From assembly GCF_039749495.1 (NCBI RefSeq), contig NZ_JBDLLU010000009.1, forward strand, positions 1 to 64,000: DNA of 64,000 nt, read 5' to 3'. The translations under genes and the position numbers were made by a program. Of this stretch, positions 43,768 through 53,161 are shown in pieces. A model generated the notes under the pieces. It saw nothing but the letters and a program-made list of their open reading frames with translations. It was not told the origin of the DNA and ran no database searches. This DNA comes from Dehalogenimonas sp. THU2. GTDB taxonomy: Bacteria; Chloroflexota; Dehalococcoidia; Dehalococcoidales; Dehalococcoidaceae. Positions within the stretch are counted from its first letter, which is position 1. The number at the start of each line of letters is the position of its first letter.

Positions 43768-44145
43768 TTATTTGACTTGAACGGTGGCGCCGACGGCTTC
43801 CAGCTTCTCTTTGGCGCTGGCCGCCTCTTCCTTGCTGACCGCTTCTTTGACCGCTTTGGGGGCGGCTTCGACCAGATCCTTGGACTCTTTGAGGCCGAGG
43901 TTGGTCAGTTCGCGGACGACGCGGATGACGTTGATCTTGTTGGCGCCGATGTCCTTGAGGATAACATCGAATTCGGTCTGCTCTTCAACCGGAGCCGCCG
44001 GTTCAGCCGAGCCGCCGGCAGCGGGAGCCGCAGCCATCTGGACCGCCGCGCTGACGCCGAACTCTGCTTCGAGAGCCTTGACCAGCTCAGCCAGTTCCAT
44101 CACATTCAGTGCCTTGATTTCCGTGATAATGTCGTTAACAGCCAT
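43768..44145 (-). CDS. rplL: 50S ribosomal protein L7/L12
   Basis: A 125-aa stalk protein that recruits translational GTPases. The N-terminal dimerisation helices ([20 protein letters not shown]), the Ala-rich hinge ([14 protein letters not shown]) and the C-terminal factor-binding domain ([36 protein letters not shown]) are all normal. It is the last gene of the ribosomal operon, 32 nt after rplJ. Confidence 0.97.
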   Translation of the reverse strand: MAVNDIITEIKALNVMELAELVKALEAEFGVSAAVQMAAAPAAGGSAEPAAPVEEQTEFDVILKDIGANKINVIRVVRELTNLGLKESKDLVEAAPKAVKEAVSKEEAASAKEKLEAVGATVQVK

Positions 44146-44177
44146 GGTTTCTAATCCTCCGTTTTTATATCTCTATT

Positions 44178-44720
44178 TTATTTGGCTTCTTCTATTTGCT
44201 TGAGGCGTCCGTTCAAGACGGTTACCAGTCCCTGGATAGGCGCGTTGAGAGTGCCTACCAGCCGGTAGATGGGGGTCTGGATACCGCCCAGGACCTTGGA
44301 GATCAAGACCTTCTTGGGCGGCAGTTTGGACAGGGTGGTCACGTCTTCGGCGCTCAGGGGGCTGGATCCAAGAAATCCTCCGGCGACCGTCATCACCGAT
44401 TTGGAGGTTACGATGTGCTCCAGAACCATTTTAGCCGGCGCAGCCACATCTTCACCGAAACCATACGCCATGGCGATGGGGCCGTCGAACACCGGAGCCA
44501 GCTTGTTTTTGCCCGCGCCGTTGGCGGCGTTCTTCACCAGGGTGTTCTTCACCACTTTATAACCGACCTGGGACTGGCGCAGCTTGGTGCGTAGTTTAGT
44601 CAGTTCCGCGGTGCTGACACCACGGTAATCCGTGATGATGGCCACGCTGGCTTCTGAAATGATCTTTTCCAATTCATCGATAGTCTGCTGTTTTTTGAGT
44701 CTTACTTTGGCATTGGGCAT
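44178..44720 (-). CDS. rplJ: 50S ribosomal protein L10
   Basis: A 180-aa base of the L7/L12 stalk. The N-terminal part (TIDELEKIISEASVAIITDYRGVSTAEL..., KVVKNTLVKNA) binds 23S rRNA; the C-terminal helix binds L12 dimers. It lies after a long leader (44721-44938) that carries the L10 autoregulatory RNA element. GAGGAGG precedes the ATG. Confidence 0.97.
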   Translation of the reverse strand: MPNAKVRLKKQQTIDELEKIISEASVAIITDYRGVSTAELTKLRTKLRQSQVGYKVVKNTLVKNAANGAGKNKLAPVFDGPIAMAYGFGEDVAAPAKMVLEHIVTSKSVMTVAGGFLGSSPLSAEDVTTLSKLPPKKVLISKVLGGIQTPIYRLVGTLNAPIQGLVTVLNGRLKQIEEAK

Positions 44721-44743
44721 TCTCTACCTCCTCAGGTTAATAA

Positions 44744-44772
44744 TAAAAAAAGTCCCTGCACGCGCAAGGACT
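44744..44772 (-). terminator. Attenuator hairpin in the rplJ leader
   Basis: On the minus strand AAGTCCTTGC pairs with GCAGGGACTT followed by seven T. It lies between the L10 leader element and rplJ, as expected for an attenuator that sets the rplKA:rplJL ratio. Confidence 0.7.
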
Positions 44773-44803
44773 TAAAAATGCGGACCATTCACAGATCCCT
44801 ATC

Positions 44804-44864
44804 TTTTTCCTCGGCGGGCATTGCATTAAGTCCCGGAAACCGGGACACCGGCTGTCTTCGGATA
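44804..44864 (-). ncRNA. Ribosomal protein L10 leader
   Basis: The minus strand carries AGACAGCCGGTG, a CCCGG-TTT-CCGGG stem, TTAATGCAATG and CCCGCCGAGGAAAAAGA, the typical order of the L10 leader element. L10 (or L10-L12) binding would repress rplJL. A terminator-like hairpin follows. Confidence 0.85.
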
Positions 44865-44938
44865 TTCTTTTGTAAAACGGTGTCAATCTTAACACTAATT
44901 GTCGCCCCCCGGCAAGGGCGGGCCGGCTACGATGCCGT

Positions 44939-45652
44939 CTAAACTCCGGCCAGGGCCATAACCGATCTCATATCCAGCTTGATGCCGGGACCCATGGTGG
45001 TACAAACGTAGGCGCTTTTGATGTACTGACCCTTGGCGCCCGGCGGCTTGGCGCGTACAATGGCGTCGACCAGAGAGGTCATGTTGCCGAGTATCTTGTC
45101 TTCCTCAAAGCTGGCCTTGCCCAGGATGACATGGATGATGGCGGTGCGGTCCAGTTTGAACTCTACGCGCCCCATGCGAGCTTCTTTGATGGTCTGCGGT
45201 AAATCCGACGCGGGCACGACGGTGCCAGCTTTGGGGTTAGGCATAAGACCTTTGCGGCCCAGCATCTTACCCAGCTTACCGACCTTGCCCATCATCTCGG
45301 GAGTGGCGATAGCCACATCGAAGTCCAGCCAGCCTTCGTTGATCTTGGCGATCAGGTCATCGGCGCCGACATAATCAGCTCCGGCGTCGCGGGCGATCTT
45401 TTCGGCGTCGCCCTGGGCGAACACCAGAACCCGTACCTGCTTACCCAGACCGTGCGGCATCAGGGCTACGCCACGGACGACCTGGGCGGAGTTGCGGGGA
45501 TCGAGCCCCATCTTGAGATGCATTTCAAATGTCTCGTCGAATTTGCAGGTGGCGGCCTTGCGGGCCAGGCTGATGGCTTCCGCCGGGGCGTAATCCTTAC
45601 CGGATTCGACCAGTTTTTCTACGGCTTCAAAACGTTTACCATGGTCTGCCAT
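44939..45652 (-). CDS. rplA: 50S ribosomal protein L1
   Basis: A 237-aa protein of the L1 stalk, which guides E-site tRNA exit. Characteristic parts are [22 protein letters not shown], the signature near [21 protein letters not shown], and [14 protein letters not shown]. Length is normal. It follows rplK by 1 nt. The L10 leader lies after its stop in the direction of transcription. Confidence 0.97.
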   Translation of the reverse strand: MADHGKRFEAVEKLVESGKDYAPAEAISLARKAATCKFDETFEMHLKMGLDPRNSAQVVRGVALMPHGLGKQVRVLVFAQGDAEKIARDAGADYVGADDLIAKINEGWLDFDVAIATPEMMGKVGKLGKMLGRKGLMPNPKAGTVVPASDLPQTIKEARMGRVEFKLDRTAIIHVILGKASFEEDKILGNMTSLVDAIVRAKPPGAKGQYIKSAYVCTTMGPGIKLDMRSVMALAGV

Positions 45653-45653
45653 T

Positions 45654-46076
45654 TTATTTTACCTTTATCCCCATACTCCGGGCTGAACCTTCAATAATGC
45701 GTTCGGCGCCGGTTACATCTACAGCGTTCAGGTCTTTCATCTTCATCTGGGCGATCTCACGCAATTTAGCGCGGGTAATCACCGGCGGTTCATTATGTCC
45801 CGCGTTGCCGGCGCCCTTGGGTACACCGGCGGCTTTCTTGAGCAGGTCGGTAGCCGGGGGGGTCTTGGTGACGAAGGAAAACGACCGGTCATCGAAGATG
45901 GTGATCTCTACCGGTACCACCGTGCCTTCCATGGAGGCGGTACGCTCGTTGTATTCCTTGCAGAAGCCCATGATATTGACGCCGTGCTGACCTAGCGCCG
46001 GACCGATCGGGGGTGCCGGATTAGCCTTACCCGCCGGGATTTGCAGCTTTACTATTGCCTTAATTTTTTTAGCCAA
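45654..46076 (-). CDS. rplK: 50S ribosomal protein L11
   Basis: A 140-aa protein of the GTPase-associated centre. It begins [32 protein letters not shown], the classic L11 N-terminal domain with the Pro-rich thiopeptide site, and ends with the rRNA-binding domain ([22 protein letters not shown]). Confidence 0.97.
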   Translation of the reverse strand: MAKKIKAIVKLQIPAGKANPAPPIGPALGQHGVNIMGFCKEYNERTASMEGTVVPVEITIFDDRSFSFVTKTPPATDLLKKAAGVPKGAGNAGHNEPPVITRAKLREIAQMKMKDLNAVDVTGAERIIEGSARSMGIKVK

Positions 46077-46109
46077 TGTTTATCTCCTTGAAACGCCGTA
46101 GGAACCCTA

Positions 46110-46643
46110 CTAGAGTTTCTCCACCTGTAAAAAGTCCAGTTCCACCGGTGTCTCCCGGCCGAAAAGGGAAAGCAGAACCTTGACCTTGCCCTTTTCCGTG
46201 TTTACCTCATCAACCATGCCGATGAAATCTATGAACGGCCCGTCGATCACCCTGACGCTCTGTCCCTTCTTGAAGCCCACCTTGACCCTGGGAGCCTCGG
46301 CTTCCATCTGGGTGATGATGCGGTCAACTTCATGAGGCTGAAGCGGCGTCGGTTTACCGCCGGTGCCGACAAATCCGGTGACTCCCGGAGTATTGCGGAC
46401 GATATTCCAGTTCCGGTCGTTCATCAACATCTGAACAATAACGTAACCGGGCAGTATCTTGCGCCGGATGCTCCGCCGCTGGCCGTTTTTAACTTCGACC
46501 TCTTCCTCGGTGGGTACCTCAACCCGGCCGATCTCTTCACTCAGATCCAGTGTCTGAATGCGTTCGCCCAGATTTTTCTTCACCCTTTCCTCATGACCGG
46601 AGTAGGTGTGAACCACGTACCACTTCTTATCGTTTTCCGTCAA
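46110..46643 (-). CDS. nusG: Transcription termination/antitermination protein NusG
   Basis: 177 residues with an NGN domain (KKWYVVHTYSGHEERVKKNL, GYVIVQMLMNDRNWNIVRNTPGVTGFVG) and a C-terminal KOW domain (KGQSVRVIDGPFIDFIGMVDEVN). It couples RNA polymerase to the ribosome or Rho. It lies between secE and rplK in the usual order. Confidence 0.96.
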   Translation of the reverse strand: MTENDKKWYVVHTYSGHEERVKKNLGERIQTLDLSEEIGRVEVPTEEEVEVKNGQRRSIRRKILPGYVIVQMLMNDRNWNIVRNTPGVTGFVGTGGKPTPLQPHEVDRIITQMEAEAPRVKVGFKKGQSVRVIDGPFIDFIGMVDEVNTEKGKVKVLLSLFGRETPVELDFLQVEKL

Positions 46644-46688
46644 CTCAAGTACCCTTCAGGTTGCGCCTTAAAAAGACCGTCTGCGCTG

Positions 46689-46916
46689 TTAATCTAAAAG
46701 AAACGTATCCACCAGGAAAGACAGGCCGTAATCCAGCGCACCAAGAACCAGTCCCACGCTTGCGGCCACTACCAGCACCATAACGGTCAGTTTCTGTGTC
46801 TCCCCGCGAGTCGGCCAGGTTACCTTCTTGAGTTCGGCGATGATATCACCGAAGAAGCTGGGTTTGGGGGGAGCCGCCGGCCTGGTGGCCGGCGGCTTAT
46901 TCTGCGACTTTTGCAT
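46689..46916 (-). CDS. secE: Preprotein translocase subunit SecE
   Basis: 75 residues with a Pro/Lys-rich start, the amphipathic element FFGDIIAELKKVTWPTRGE (the TWP core is typical of SecE) and one membrane helix. The ATG at 46916 is preferred. The longer in-frame start at 46985 would overlap rpmG, which ends at 46940. Confidence 0.93.
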   Translation of the reverse strand: MQKSQNKPPATRPAAPPKPSFFGDIIAELKKVTWPTRGETQKLTVMVLVVAASVGLVLGALDYGLSFLVDTFLLD

Positions 46917-46939
46917 CGTTTGCTTTCGCCCCTGTTCCG

Positions 46940-47104
46940 TTACTTGGTTTCCCGGAATAAGTGGTGCGTCCGGCAACGAGGACAATACTTATTGATTTCC
47001 AGGCGCCGCGCATCATTGCGCTTGTTCTTGGAGGACGTATATACCCTCTCGCTGCACGTGGTGCAGGCGAAGGTGATGATGATCCGGTTCTCTGTCTTAG
47101 CCAT
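46940..47104 (-). CDS. rpmG: 50S ribosomal protein L33
   Basis: 54 residues: MAKTENRIIITFACTTCSER..., with two Cys pairs (CTTC at 14-17 and CPRC at 42-45), so this is the zinc-binding C+ form. The order tuf-rpmG-secE-nusG is standard. The gene starts 1 nt after the tuf stop codon in the direction of transcription. Confidence 0.95.
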   Translation of the reverse strand: MAKTENRIIITFACTTCSERVYTSSKNKRNDARRLEINKYCPRCRTHHLFRETK

Positions 47105-47105
47105 A

Positions 47106-48308
<1,203 letters not shown>

Positions 48309-48342
48309 TGTATTATTTTTCCCCCTTTAGATTTCTTTTATC

Positions 48343-48418
48343 TGGAGCCCACAATCGGATTCGAACCGATGACCCCGTTCTTACCAAGAACGTGCTCTAC
48401 CTGCTGAGCTATGTGGGC
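48343..48418 (-). tRNA. tRNA-Thr (anticodon GGT)
   Basis: A complete cloverleaf on the minus strand: acceptor GCCCAC..GTGGGC, anticodon loop TTGGTAA with GGT, T-loop GGTTCGAATCC. CCA is encoded (48345-48343). It reads codons ACC/ACT. Confidence 0.96.
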
Positions 48419-48476
48419 AACCGTAACATTATAGGTTTTCCCAACTGTGTTGTCTAGCCACCAAGGTATAAAAAAC

Positions 48477-48561
48477 TGGAGAGGACTGGGTTCGAACCAG
48501 TGAAGCCCTTTCGAGCGGCAGTTTTACAGACTGCTCCGATTAACCACTCCGGCACCTCTCC
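48477..48561 (-). tRNA. tRNA-Tyr (anticodon GTA)
   Basis: An 85-nt class II tRNA with a long variable arm (GCCGCTCGAAAGGGC). Acceptor GGAGAGG..CCTCTCC, anticodon loop CTGTAAA with GTA. CCA is not encoded. Confidence 0.96.
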
Positions 48562-48575
48562 ACGTGCGGCGGCTA

Positions 48576-48648
48576 AGCCCGAGAGGGGATTCGAACCCAC
48601 TAACCTACCGATTACAAGTCGGTTGCGCTACCATTGCGCCACTCGGGC
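48576..48648 (-). tRNA. tRNA-Thr (anticodon TGT)
   Basis: 73 nt. Acceptor GCCCGAG..CTCGGGC, anticodon loop CTTGTAA with TGT, T-arm GTGGGTTCGAATCCCC. CCA is not encoded. It is the first gene of the tRNA-tuf-ribosomal series. Confidence 0.95.
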
Positions 48649-48703
48649 AGACGCTGGTCATTCTTCCGAACGGCCAGACCTCTGCTTTTTCAAACAGAAA
48701 GAC

Positions 48704-48733
48704 ATTATATGTAATCTGGCACGTCTACGTCAA
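48704..48733 (-). promoter_or_regulatory. Promoter of the tRNA-tuf operon
   Basis: On the minus strand TTGACG (48733-48728), 18-bp spacer, TATAAT (48709-48704), about 55 nt before the first tRNA. Confidence 0.8.
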
Positions 48734-48778
48734 GAAACGTACGACCCGGCAGCATAGTATGATTACGGTTTGTCGGGG

Positions 48779-49471
48779 TTACCACGGTATCTCGATGCGC
48801 CGGAAAGCCTCGGCCATGATAAACTCTTCGCCATCAGCGGCCGCCGAGGCCCGTGCCTTGATCCGGTCCAGCCGGTCCATGAAATCGGCTTCCACCTGGC
48901 TTTTGTGGCATTTTATGGCCTCAAGTTTAAGGGTAAAGGTCGATGTAATATCAGACTTGTAATTGGAGTCTTCAGCGCCGGCCAGCCAGACCTCGCCCAC
49001 TTTATGCGGTTCATAGCCGTTAGCCAGGAGGTCGGGGTAGGCCAGATGGTCGCGAGAATACGGGAAAACAGCGTCCATGACCGCCTCTCCGCATTGCCGG
49101 TGATCCCGGTGCCACCAGATGTAACGCTGGTAGGGGGAGTGAGTGATGACCAGGTCCGGACGATAACCTCTAACGAGGCGCACCAGTTCCTTGCGCAGAT
49201 CCGGCGTGGCTTCGAGTCCCTGGTCGGGATACCCTAAAAACACCACTTCGGCCACTCCAAGTACCGCCGCCGCCGCCCGCTGTTCCACCATGCGGATTTC
49301 GACTAGCTTTGCAGGGGTCATATCGCGGTCGGAAGTGCCTTTATCCCCCGCGGTGCAGATGACATACACCACCCGCTTGCCTTCCCGGGTCAACCGGGCG
49401 ATGGTGGCGCCGGAAGAAAACTCCGGGTCATCCGGATGGGCCATTATTACCAGAACGTCAGCTTTATCCAT
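48779..49471 (-). CDS. PIG-L/LmbE-family deacetylase (MshB-like)
   Basis: A 230-aa zinc-dependent N-deacetylase family protein. The metal motif AHPDDPE (11-17) and later HRDH (about 116-119: WWHRDHRQ) with Asp are present. Known members remove the acetyl group from GlcNAc-inositol (MshB), GlcNAc-malate (BshB) or GlcNAc-PI. It overlaps the upstream glycosyltransferase gene by 8 nt. Its place after an MshA-like glycosyltransferase suggests that it deacetylates the product of that enzyme. Confidence 0.88.
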   Translation of the reverse strand: MDKADVLVIMAHPDDPEFSSGATIARLTREGKRVVYVICTAGDKGTSDRDMTPAKLVEIRMVEQRAAAAVLGVAEVVFLGYPDQGLEATPDLRKELVRLVRGYRPDLVITHSPYQRYIWWHRDHRQCGEAVMDAVFPYSRDHLAYPDLLANGYEPHKVGEVWLAGAEDSNYKSDITSTFTLKLEAIKCHKSQVEADFMDRLDRIKARASAAADGEEFIMAEAFRRIEIPW

Positions 49472-50693
49472 TACGCGTTACCTCGATAGTCCTCGATGCC
49501 AGAACCTTCCGGTAAACGCTAACGGCGCGTTCGGCAACGGCATCCCATCCGAAATCCCGCACGGAAGCATGCAGAGCATCCCGATCGATAGAATCCCTAT
49601 TCAACCATGCCTCCAGCGCTTCCGCCATGTCCGCAGGGTCGTTGCCCGGCGTCACCGTTCCGGAGAAACCTTCCTTTATAAGCAACCGGGCGGCGCCGAC
49701 ATCGGCGGAAACCACCGGTACGCCGCAGGCGACGGCTTCAAGCGCCACCATGCCGAAGGTCTCGGAATAGGAGGGTACCGCCACCACATCGGCAGCGCTG
49801 TAATAACGCGGCAATTCACGCTGGGGAACAGCACCGATAAATTGAACCTTCTCATCGATTCCGAGCACGGCGGCCTGTTGTTTCAACCGTTCGAGAGCCG
49901 CCCTGCCGTATTCATCACCGCCAATGACGATCAGGCGGCAGTCCGGGGTCTTTACTAGACTCATCGTTCGGATCAACCGGTCGATGCCTTTGAGCTTGTC
50001 CAACCGGCCGACGTAGAGAACAGTGGGTGCCGCCGAAAGACCCAGTTTTTGCCGAGCCGCCGTCTTATCGACCGGACGGAAAAGATCGAGGTCAACGCCA
50101 CAGGGCACGACACTGATCTTGCCCCCGGCGCATTCATGGTGCCGGATAACGGAAACTCTCTCTTTTTCGGTGCCGGAGAGGATATGGCAGCAGCCGGAAA
50201 CGATATCCTGCTCCGTCACTAACCGCAAGGCTGGTTCAGGCTCGCCTAAACCCAGCTCATCCTTTGCCGCCCCGACCGTGTGGAAGGCGAAGACGTGCGG
50301 TATTTCCCAGTCCGCGGCCAGTTTCAGCCCCACTTCACCGGACAGCCAGTAGTGGCTGTGGATGAGATCGTAATCCGCACCATCCTGCGCCCGGAAGTCC
50401 TCGAGGTTTTCACAGAACTCCCGCAGGTGGTTGTACTGCGTGAGTTTACCCATTTCCTCGACGGCGCCGGCGCGGATATGGATCAGGCGAACCCCCGGGG
50501 CCAGGCGTTCCCATTCGGCGTCTTTCGGATCATGGGCACGGGTATAGATATCCACCGAATGACCCCGCCGCCCGAGCGCCGCCGCCAGTTCCCGGATATA
50601 CACGTTCATGCCGCCGGTATCGCGCCCGCCCGGCTGCCCGATCGGACAACTGTGCACCGACAGCATGGCGATACGCAGAGACTTATCAGCCAC
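49464..50693 (-). CDS. GT4 glycosyltransferase (MshA/BshA-like)
   Basis: 409 residues with two Rossmann halves. The N-terminal SCPIGQPGGRDTGGMNVYIRELAAALGRRGH strongly recalls MshA (GlcNAc transfer from UDP-GlcNAc to inositol phosphate) and sucrose-phosphate synthases. The C-terminal E-x7-E motif is seen in SYSETFGMVALEAVACGVPVV. The substrate is not proven. It overlaps both neighbours by 8 nt in an operon acetyltransferase - glycosyltransferase - deacetylase. Confidence 0.87.
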   Translation of the reverse strand: MADKSLRIAMLSVHSCPIGQPGGRDTGGMNVYIRELAAALGRRGHSVDIYTRAHDPKDAEWERLAPGVRLIHIRAGAVEEMGKLTQYNHLREFCENLEDFRAQDGADYDLIHSHYWLSGEVGLKLAADWEIPHVFAFHTVGAAKDELGLGEPEPALRLVTEQDIVSGCCHILSGTEKERVSVIRHHECAGGKISVVPCGVDLDLFRPVDKTAARQKLGLSAAPTVLYVGRLDKLKGIDRLIRTMSLVKTPDCRLIVIGGDEYGRAALERLKQQAAVLGIDEKVQFIGAVPQRELPRYYSAADVVAVPSYSETFGMVALEAVACGVPVVSADVGAARLLIKEGFSGTVTPGNDPADMAEALEAWLNRDSIDRDALHASVRDFGWDAVAERAVSVYRKVLASRTIEVTRNG

Positions 50694-51669
50694 CGGACAG
50701 CTCTATCCGGCAACGGGAGATCGGCATCTCCCGCCCGCCCAGATGGTATTTATATACCTCGGCGCCCTTGAGAAAATCGTATCTGATCATCTTTTGCTCG
50801 ATAGCATCCTGAATGGAATAAACCTTGGATAGCAACCCGACACTGAGGCCGGAACGCTCCGGCTCGTAACCGCTGTTATAAAGATATCGGGTTCCATTAT
50901 AATCGAAACACATGATACTGGCTACCGTTTGACCGTCCAGTTTCAGGTGACCGAAGCGCAGCCAACCAGCTTCATGCATCGCAGTCGATAGTTGATTGAA
51001 GTAAGACTCCATCTCTTCAGTCATGAACTCGGCTTTGTCCTGACGGCTGATACGCAAGAGGCGCAGGAGCGTGCGCAATTCACCCGCGATATCCTTTGGT
51101 GGCTTTATGTCAAATTCCAGGCTTCCGGCATCCCCCAGGCGGCGGCCTTTCCTTTTTAACTCATGGCGCTGGTGGGTTGAGAGCGCCGCCAGATACCCGA
51201 CCCAATCATCCGGCAAAGGCATTTCAAGGGTAACATCGGTGTCTTCGGATTCGACCGGAAGGGATCGCTCCCGCGCTAACGGCAGCAGGTGTGTCATGAC
51301 CTTCGAATCCGGCCGCAAGGACTCCAATTCGAGCCTCCGGACACCGGCGGATTTCAATTCATCGAGCACCGTGGTGAAAAATTCGGATTCCTTGCCATCA
51401 GCGACGATAAAATCAAGATAATCGCAAACATTGGCGCTGCCGATAAATCGGACGGTATCGCCTTTCCTCCGTAGCGGGGCTATACCGATGACCGTATCGT
51501 CACGGAGGACCAATCTGAGGAAAAGCTCATCGTCCCCCCCGAAGCTCTTCCACCAGGCGTCGATCCATTGCGGTGATACGAAGGGATGAGGCGCGGTGAG
51601 ACCGTGTGAGATACCCGGCCACTCCGAAATGAACTCGCCGGTGCTTAGAGGTTTATGGGTAAACGGCAT
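50686..51669 (-). CDS. GNAT-fold acetyltransferase (CelD/BcsL, FemAB-like)
   Basis: 327 residues of the large GNAT_6 (CelD/BcsL) type. It includes FVSPQWIDAWWKSFGGD, STHQRHELKRKGRRLGD (basic segment), GHLKLDGQTVASIMCFDYNGTRYLYNSGY and a YDFLKGAEVYKYHLGG ending, as in proteins attached to exopolysaccharide or glycolipid pathways. The ATG at 51669 is chosen over 51723 because a -35 and an extended -10 lie just before it. First gene of the operon. Confidence 0.83.
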   Translation of the reverse strand: MPFTHKPLSTGEFISEWPGISHGLTAPHPFVSPQWIDAWWKSFGGDDELFLRLVLRDDTVIGIAPLRRKGDTVRFIGSANVCDYLDFIVADGKESEFFTTVLDELKSAGVRRLELESLRPDSKVMTHLLPLARERSLPVESEDTDVTLEMPLPDDWVGYLAALSTHQRHELKRKGRRLGDAGSLEFDIKPPKDIAGELRTLLRLLRISRQDKAEFMTEEMESYFNQLSTAMHEAGWLRFGHLKLDGQTVASIMCFDYNGTRYLYNSGYEPERSGLSVGLLSKVYSIQDAIEQKMIRYDFLKGAEVYKYHLGGREMPISRCRIELSGG

Positions 51670-51676
51670 ATAAATA

Positions 51677-51705
51677 AGGATAGCATGAGGCTTTCGACTT
51701 GTCAT
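51677..51705 (-). promoter_or_regulatory. Promoter of the acetyltransferase operon (leaderless)
   Basis: On the minus strand ATGACA (51705-51700), 17-bp spacer ending TGC, TATCCT (51682-51677), then 7 nt to ATG 51669. Confidence 0.65.
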
Positions 51706-51825
51706 CCCCGGAACGTGTAGCATCCAACACTGTAGATTAAGATGCGACTATTAAAAATAACCATTGCAAAAACCTATTCCCAGGCATAGACTTATTCTTG
51801 AAATTTCCACGAGGAGGACAAACCG

Positions 51826-52461
51826 GTGGTTGAAAACATCAATTCCTACCCAGCCAGCCTGTCGATCGATTACCCGGATAAACCGCGAGACAGGGTGAGC
51901 GTCGCCTTCCGCCTCTTCATGGTTATCCCCATCGCAATAATTCTGACTTTAATCAGCGGCGGAGTCTCACAATACACTGTCGACAAAATAACCTACTCCT
52001 GGGGTAGTGCCGGGGGCATAATTTTCGCGGCCGCTGTAGCGATGATACTCTTCCGTCAGAAATACCCGCGCTGGTGGTTCGACTGGAACCTGGCTTTCGC
52101 CCGTTTCAATTACCGGGTCACGGCCTATATGGGGCTGCTGCGCGATGAGTACCCCTCAACCGACGAGGAACAGTCCGTTCACCTGGATCTGGTCTACCCT
52201 GATGTTAAAAAAGACCTGAACCGCTGGTTGCCGCTGGTAAAATGGTTCCTGGCCATCCCGCACTATATTGTGCTGGCTTTCCTGATGATAGCCGTCATCG
52301 TTTGCGTCATCTTTGCCTGGTTCGCCATCCTGTTCACAGGTTCCTATCCCAGGGCGCTCTTCGACTTCGTTGTCGGCGTGATGCGCTGGGGGCTGCGGGT
52401 TTCCGCCTATTCGGTCCTGCTGATTACCGACCGCTACCCGCAGTTCAGCCTGGAACCGTAG
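51826..52461 (+). CDS. DUF4389-family membrane protein
   Basis: 211 residues with four hydrophobic helices. The DUF4389 pattern is seen twice: YPRWWFDWNLAFARFNYRVTAYMGLLRDEYP and YPRALFDFVVGVMRWGLRVSAYSVLLITDRYP, apparently an internal duplication. The function is unknown. The start is GTG at 51826 with GAGGAGG 8 nt upstream. Confidence 0.87.
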   Translation: MVENINSYPASLSIDYPDKPRDRVSVAFRLFMVIPIAIILTLISGGVSQYTVDKITYSWGSAGGIIFAAAVAMILFRQKYPRWWFDWNLAFARFNYRVTAYMGLLRDEYPSTDEEQSVHLDLVYPDVKKDLNRWLPLVKWFLAIPHYIVLAFLMIAVIVCVIFAWFAILFTGSYPRALFDFVVGVMRWGLRVSAYSVLLITDRYPQFSLEP

Positions 52462-52462
52462 C

Positions 52463-52828
52463 TTAGGGCATCATGTTCTTGTCTTCGACGCCGACCAGGA
52501 TGTCGTTGCCTTCCACCTTGACCTGATAAGTCAGCTCATCGGCGGTGGAGGGGAACTGGATCGGGCCCATTTTCGGTCCGCGCAGGTTTTTGCCGGTGGT
52601 GATGTCGAACTGGCTGCCGTGCCGGGGACAGGTTACGACATTGCCCTCGATGGCGCCTTCCGACAGGTCACCGCCCATGTGGGTGCACCACCGTCGTAAG
52701 GCATAGAAATTACCCCCGTGATTGAAAACGACCACATCATGTTCACCGATTCTGGCTGGCTTGCTCGCGCCCTCGGCGATCTCATCTTTGGCGGCTACTG
52801 TAATAAATTCCACGATGTCGTTTTCCAT
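52463..52828 (-). CDS. Rieske 2Fe-2S ferredoxin-like protein
   Basis: 121 residues with both Rieske half-sites: CTHMGGDL (about 47-54) and CPRHGSQFD (about 67-75). Similar to NirD or dioxygenase-type ferredoxins, soluble, with no signal or membrane helix. It is a small electron carrier whose partner is unknown. Its stop lies 1 nt from the convergent DUF4389 gene. Confidence 0.9.
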   Translation of the reverse strand: MENDIVEFITVAAKDEIAEGASKPARIGEHDVVVFNHGGNFYALRRWCTHMGGDLSEGAIEGNVVTCPRHGSQFDITTGKNLRGPKMGPIQFPSTADELTYQVKVEGNDILVGVEDKNMMP

Positions 52829-53161
52829 CCTTTTTCAGGTATTTATTCCTTCTTCATCATAAACCTGAATGTAAGTTAAGGCAAAAATTCCCGTGAAGAC
52901 GCCGACCCGCTGCAACAATGACCAGTGGGTGTTTTACCTTTATGCCACAAAGGGCGAGGTTAACAATAGGAAATTGACCTAACTTGAAATATAAGTCAAG
53001 ATTAATGATATGAAGTTATATACGGAGCAAGGACCGGGGTCCGGCCGCCATTCAGGCACCGACTTAACTCTAACCCCACTGCTCAGATCGTCTCGACAAG
53101 GGGACCGGGCAGCCATGTATCAGGATGAGAGTCCAAATAACATGAAGGAGACCTATCAACC
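52829..53161. other. Intergenic region before resB
   Basis: About 330 bp. It is AT-rich around 52970-53030 with possible promoter hexamers (TTGAAA 52984-52989, TGATAT 53006-53011), an imperfect TTGAC...GTCAA palindrome (52974-52999) that might be an operator, and GGACCGGGGTCC near 53031-53042. No gene seen. Confidence 0.4.
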
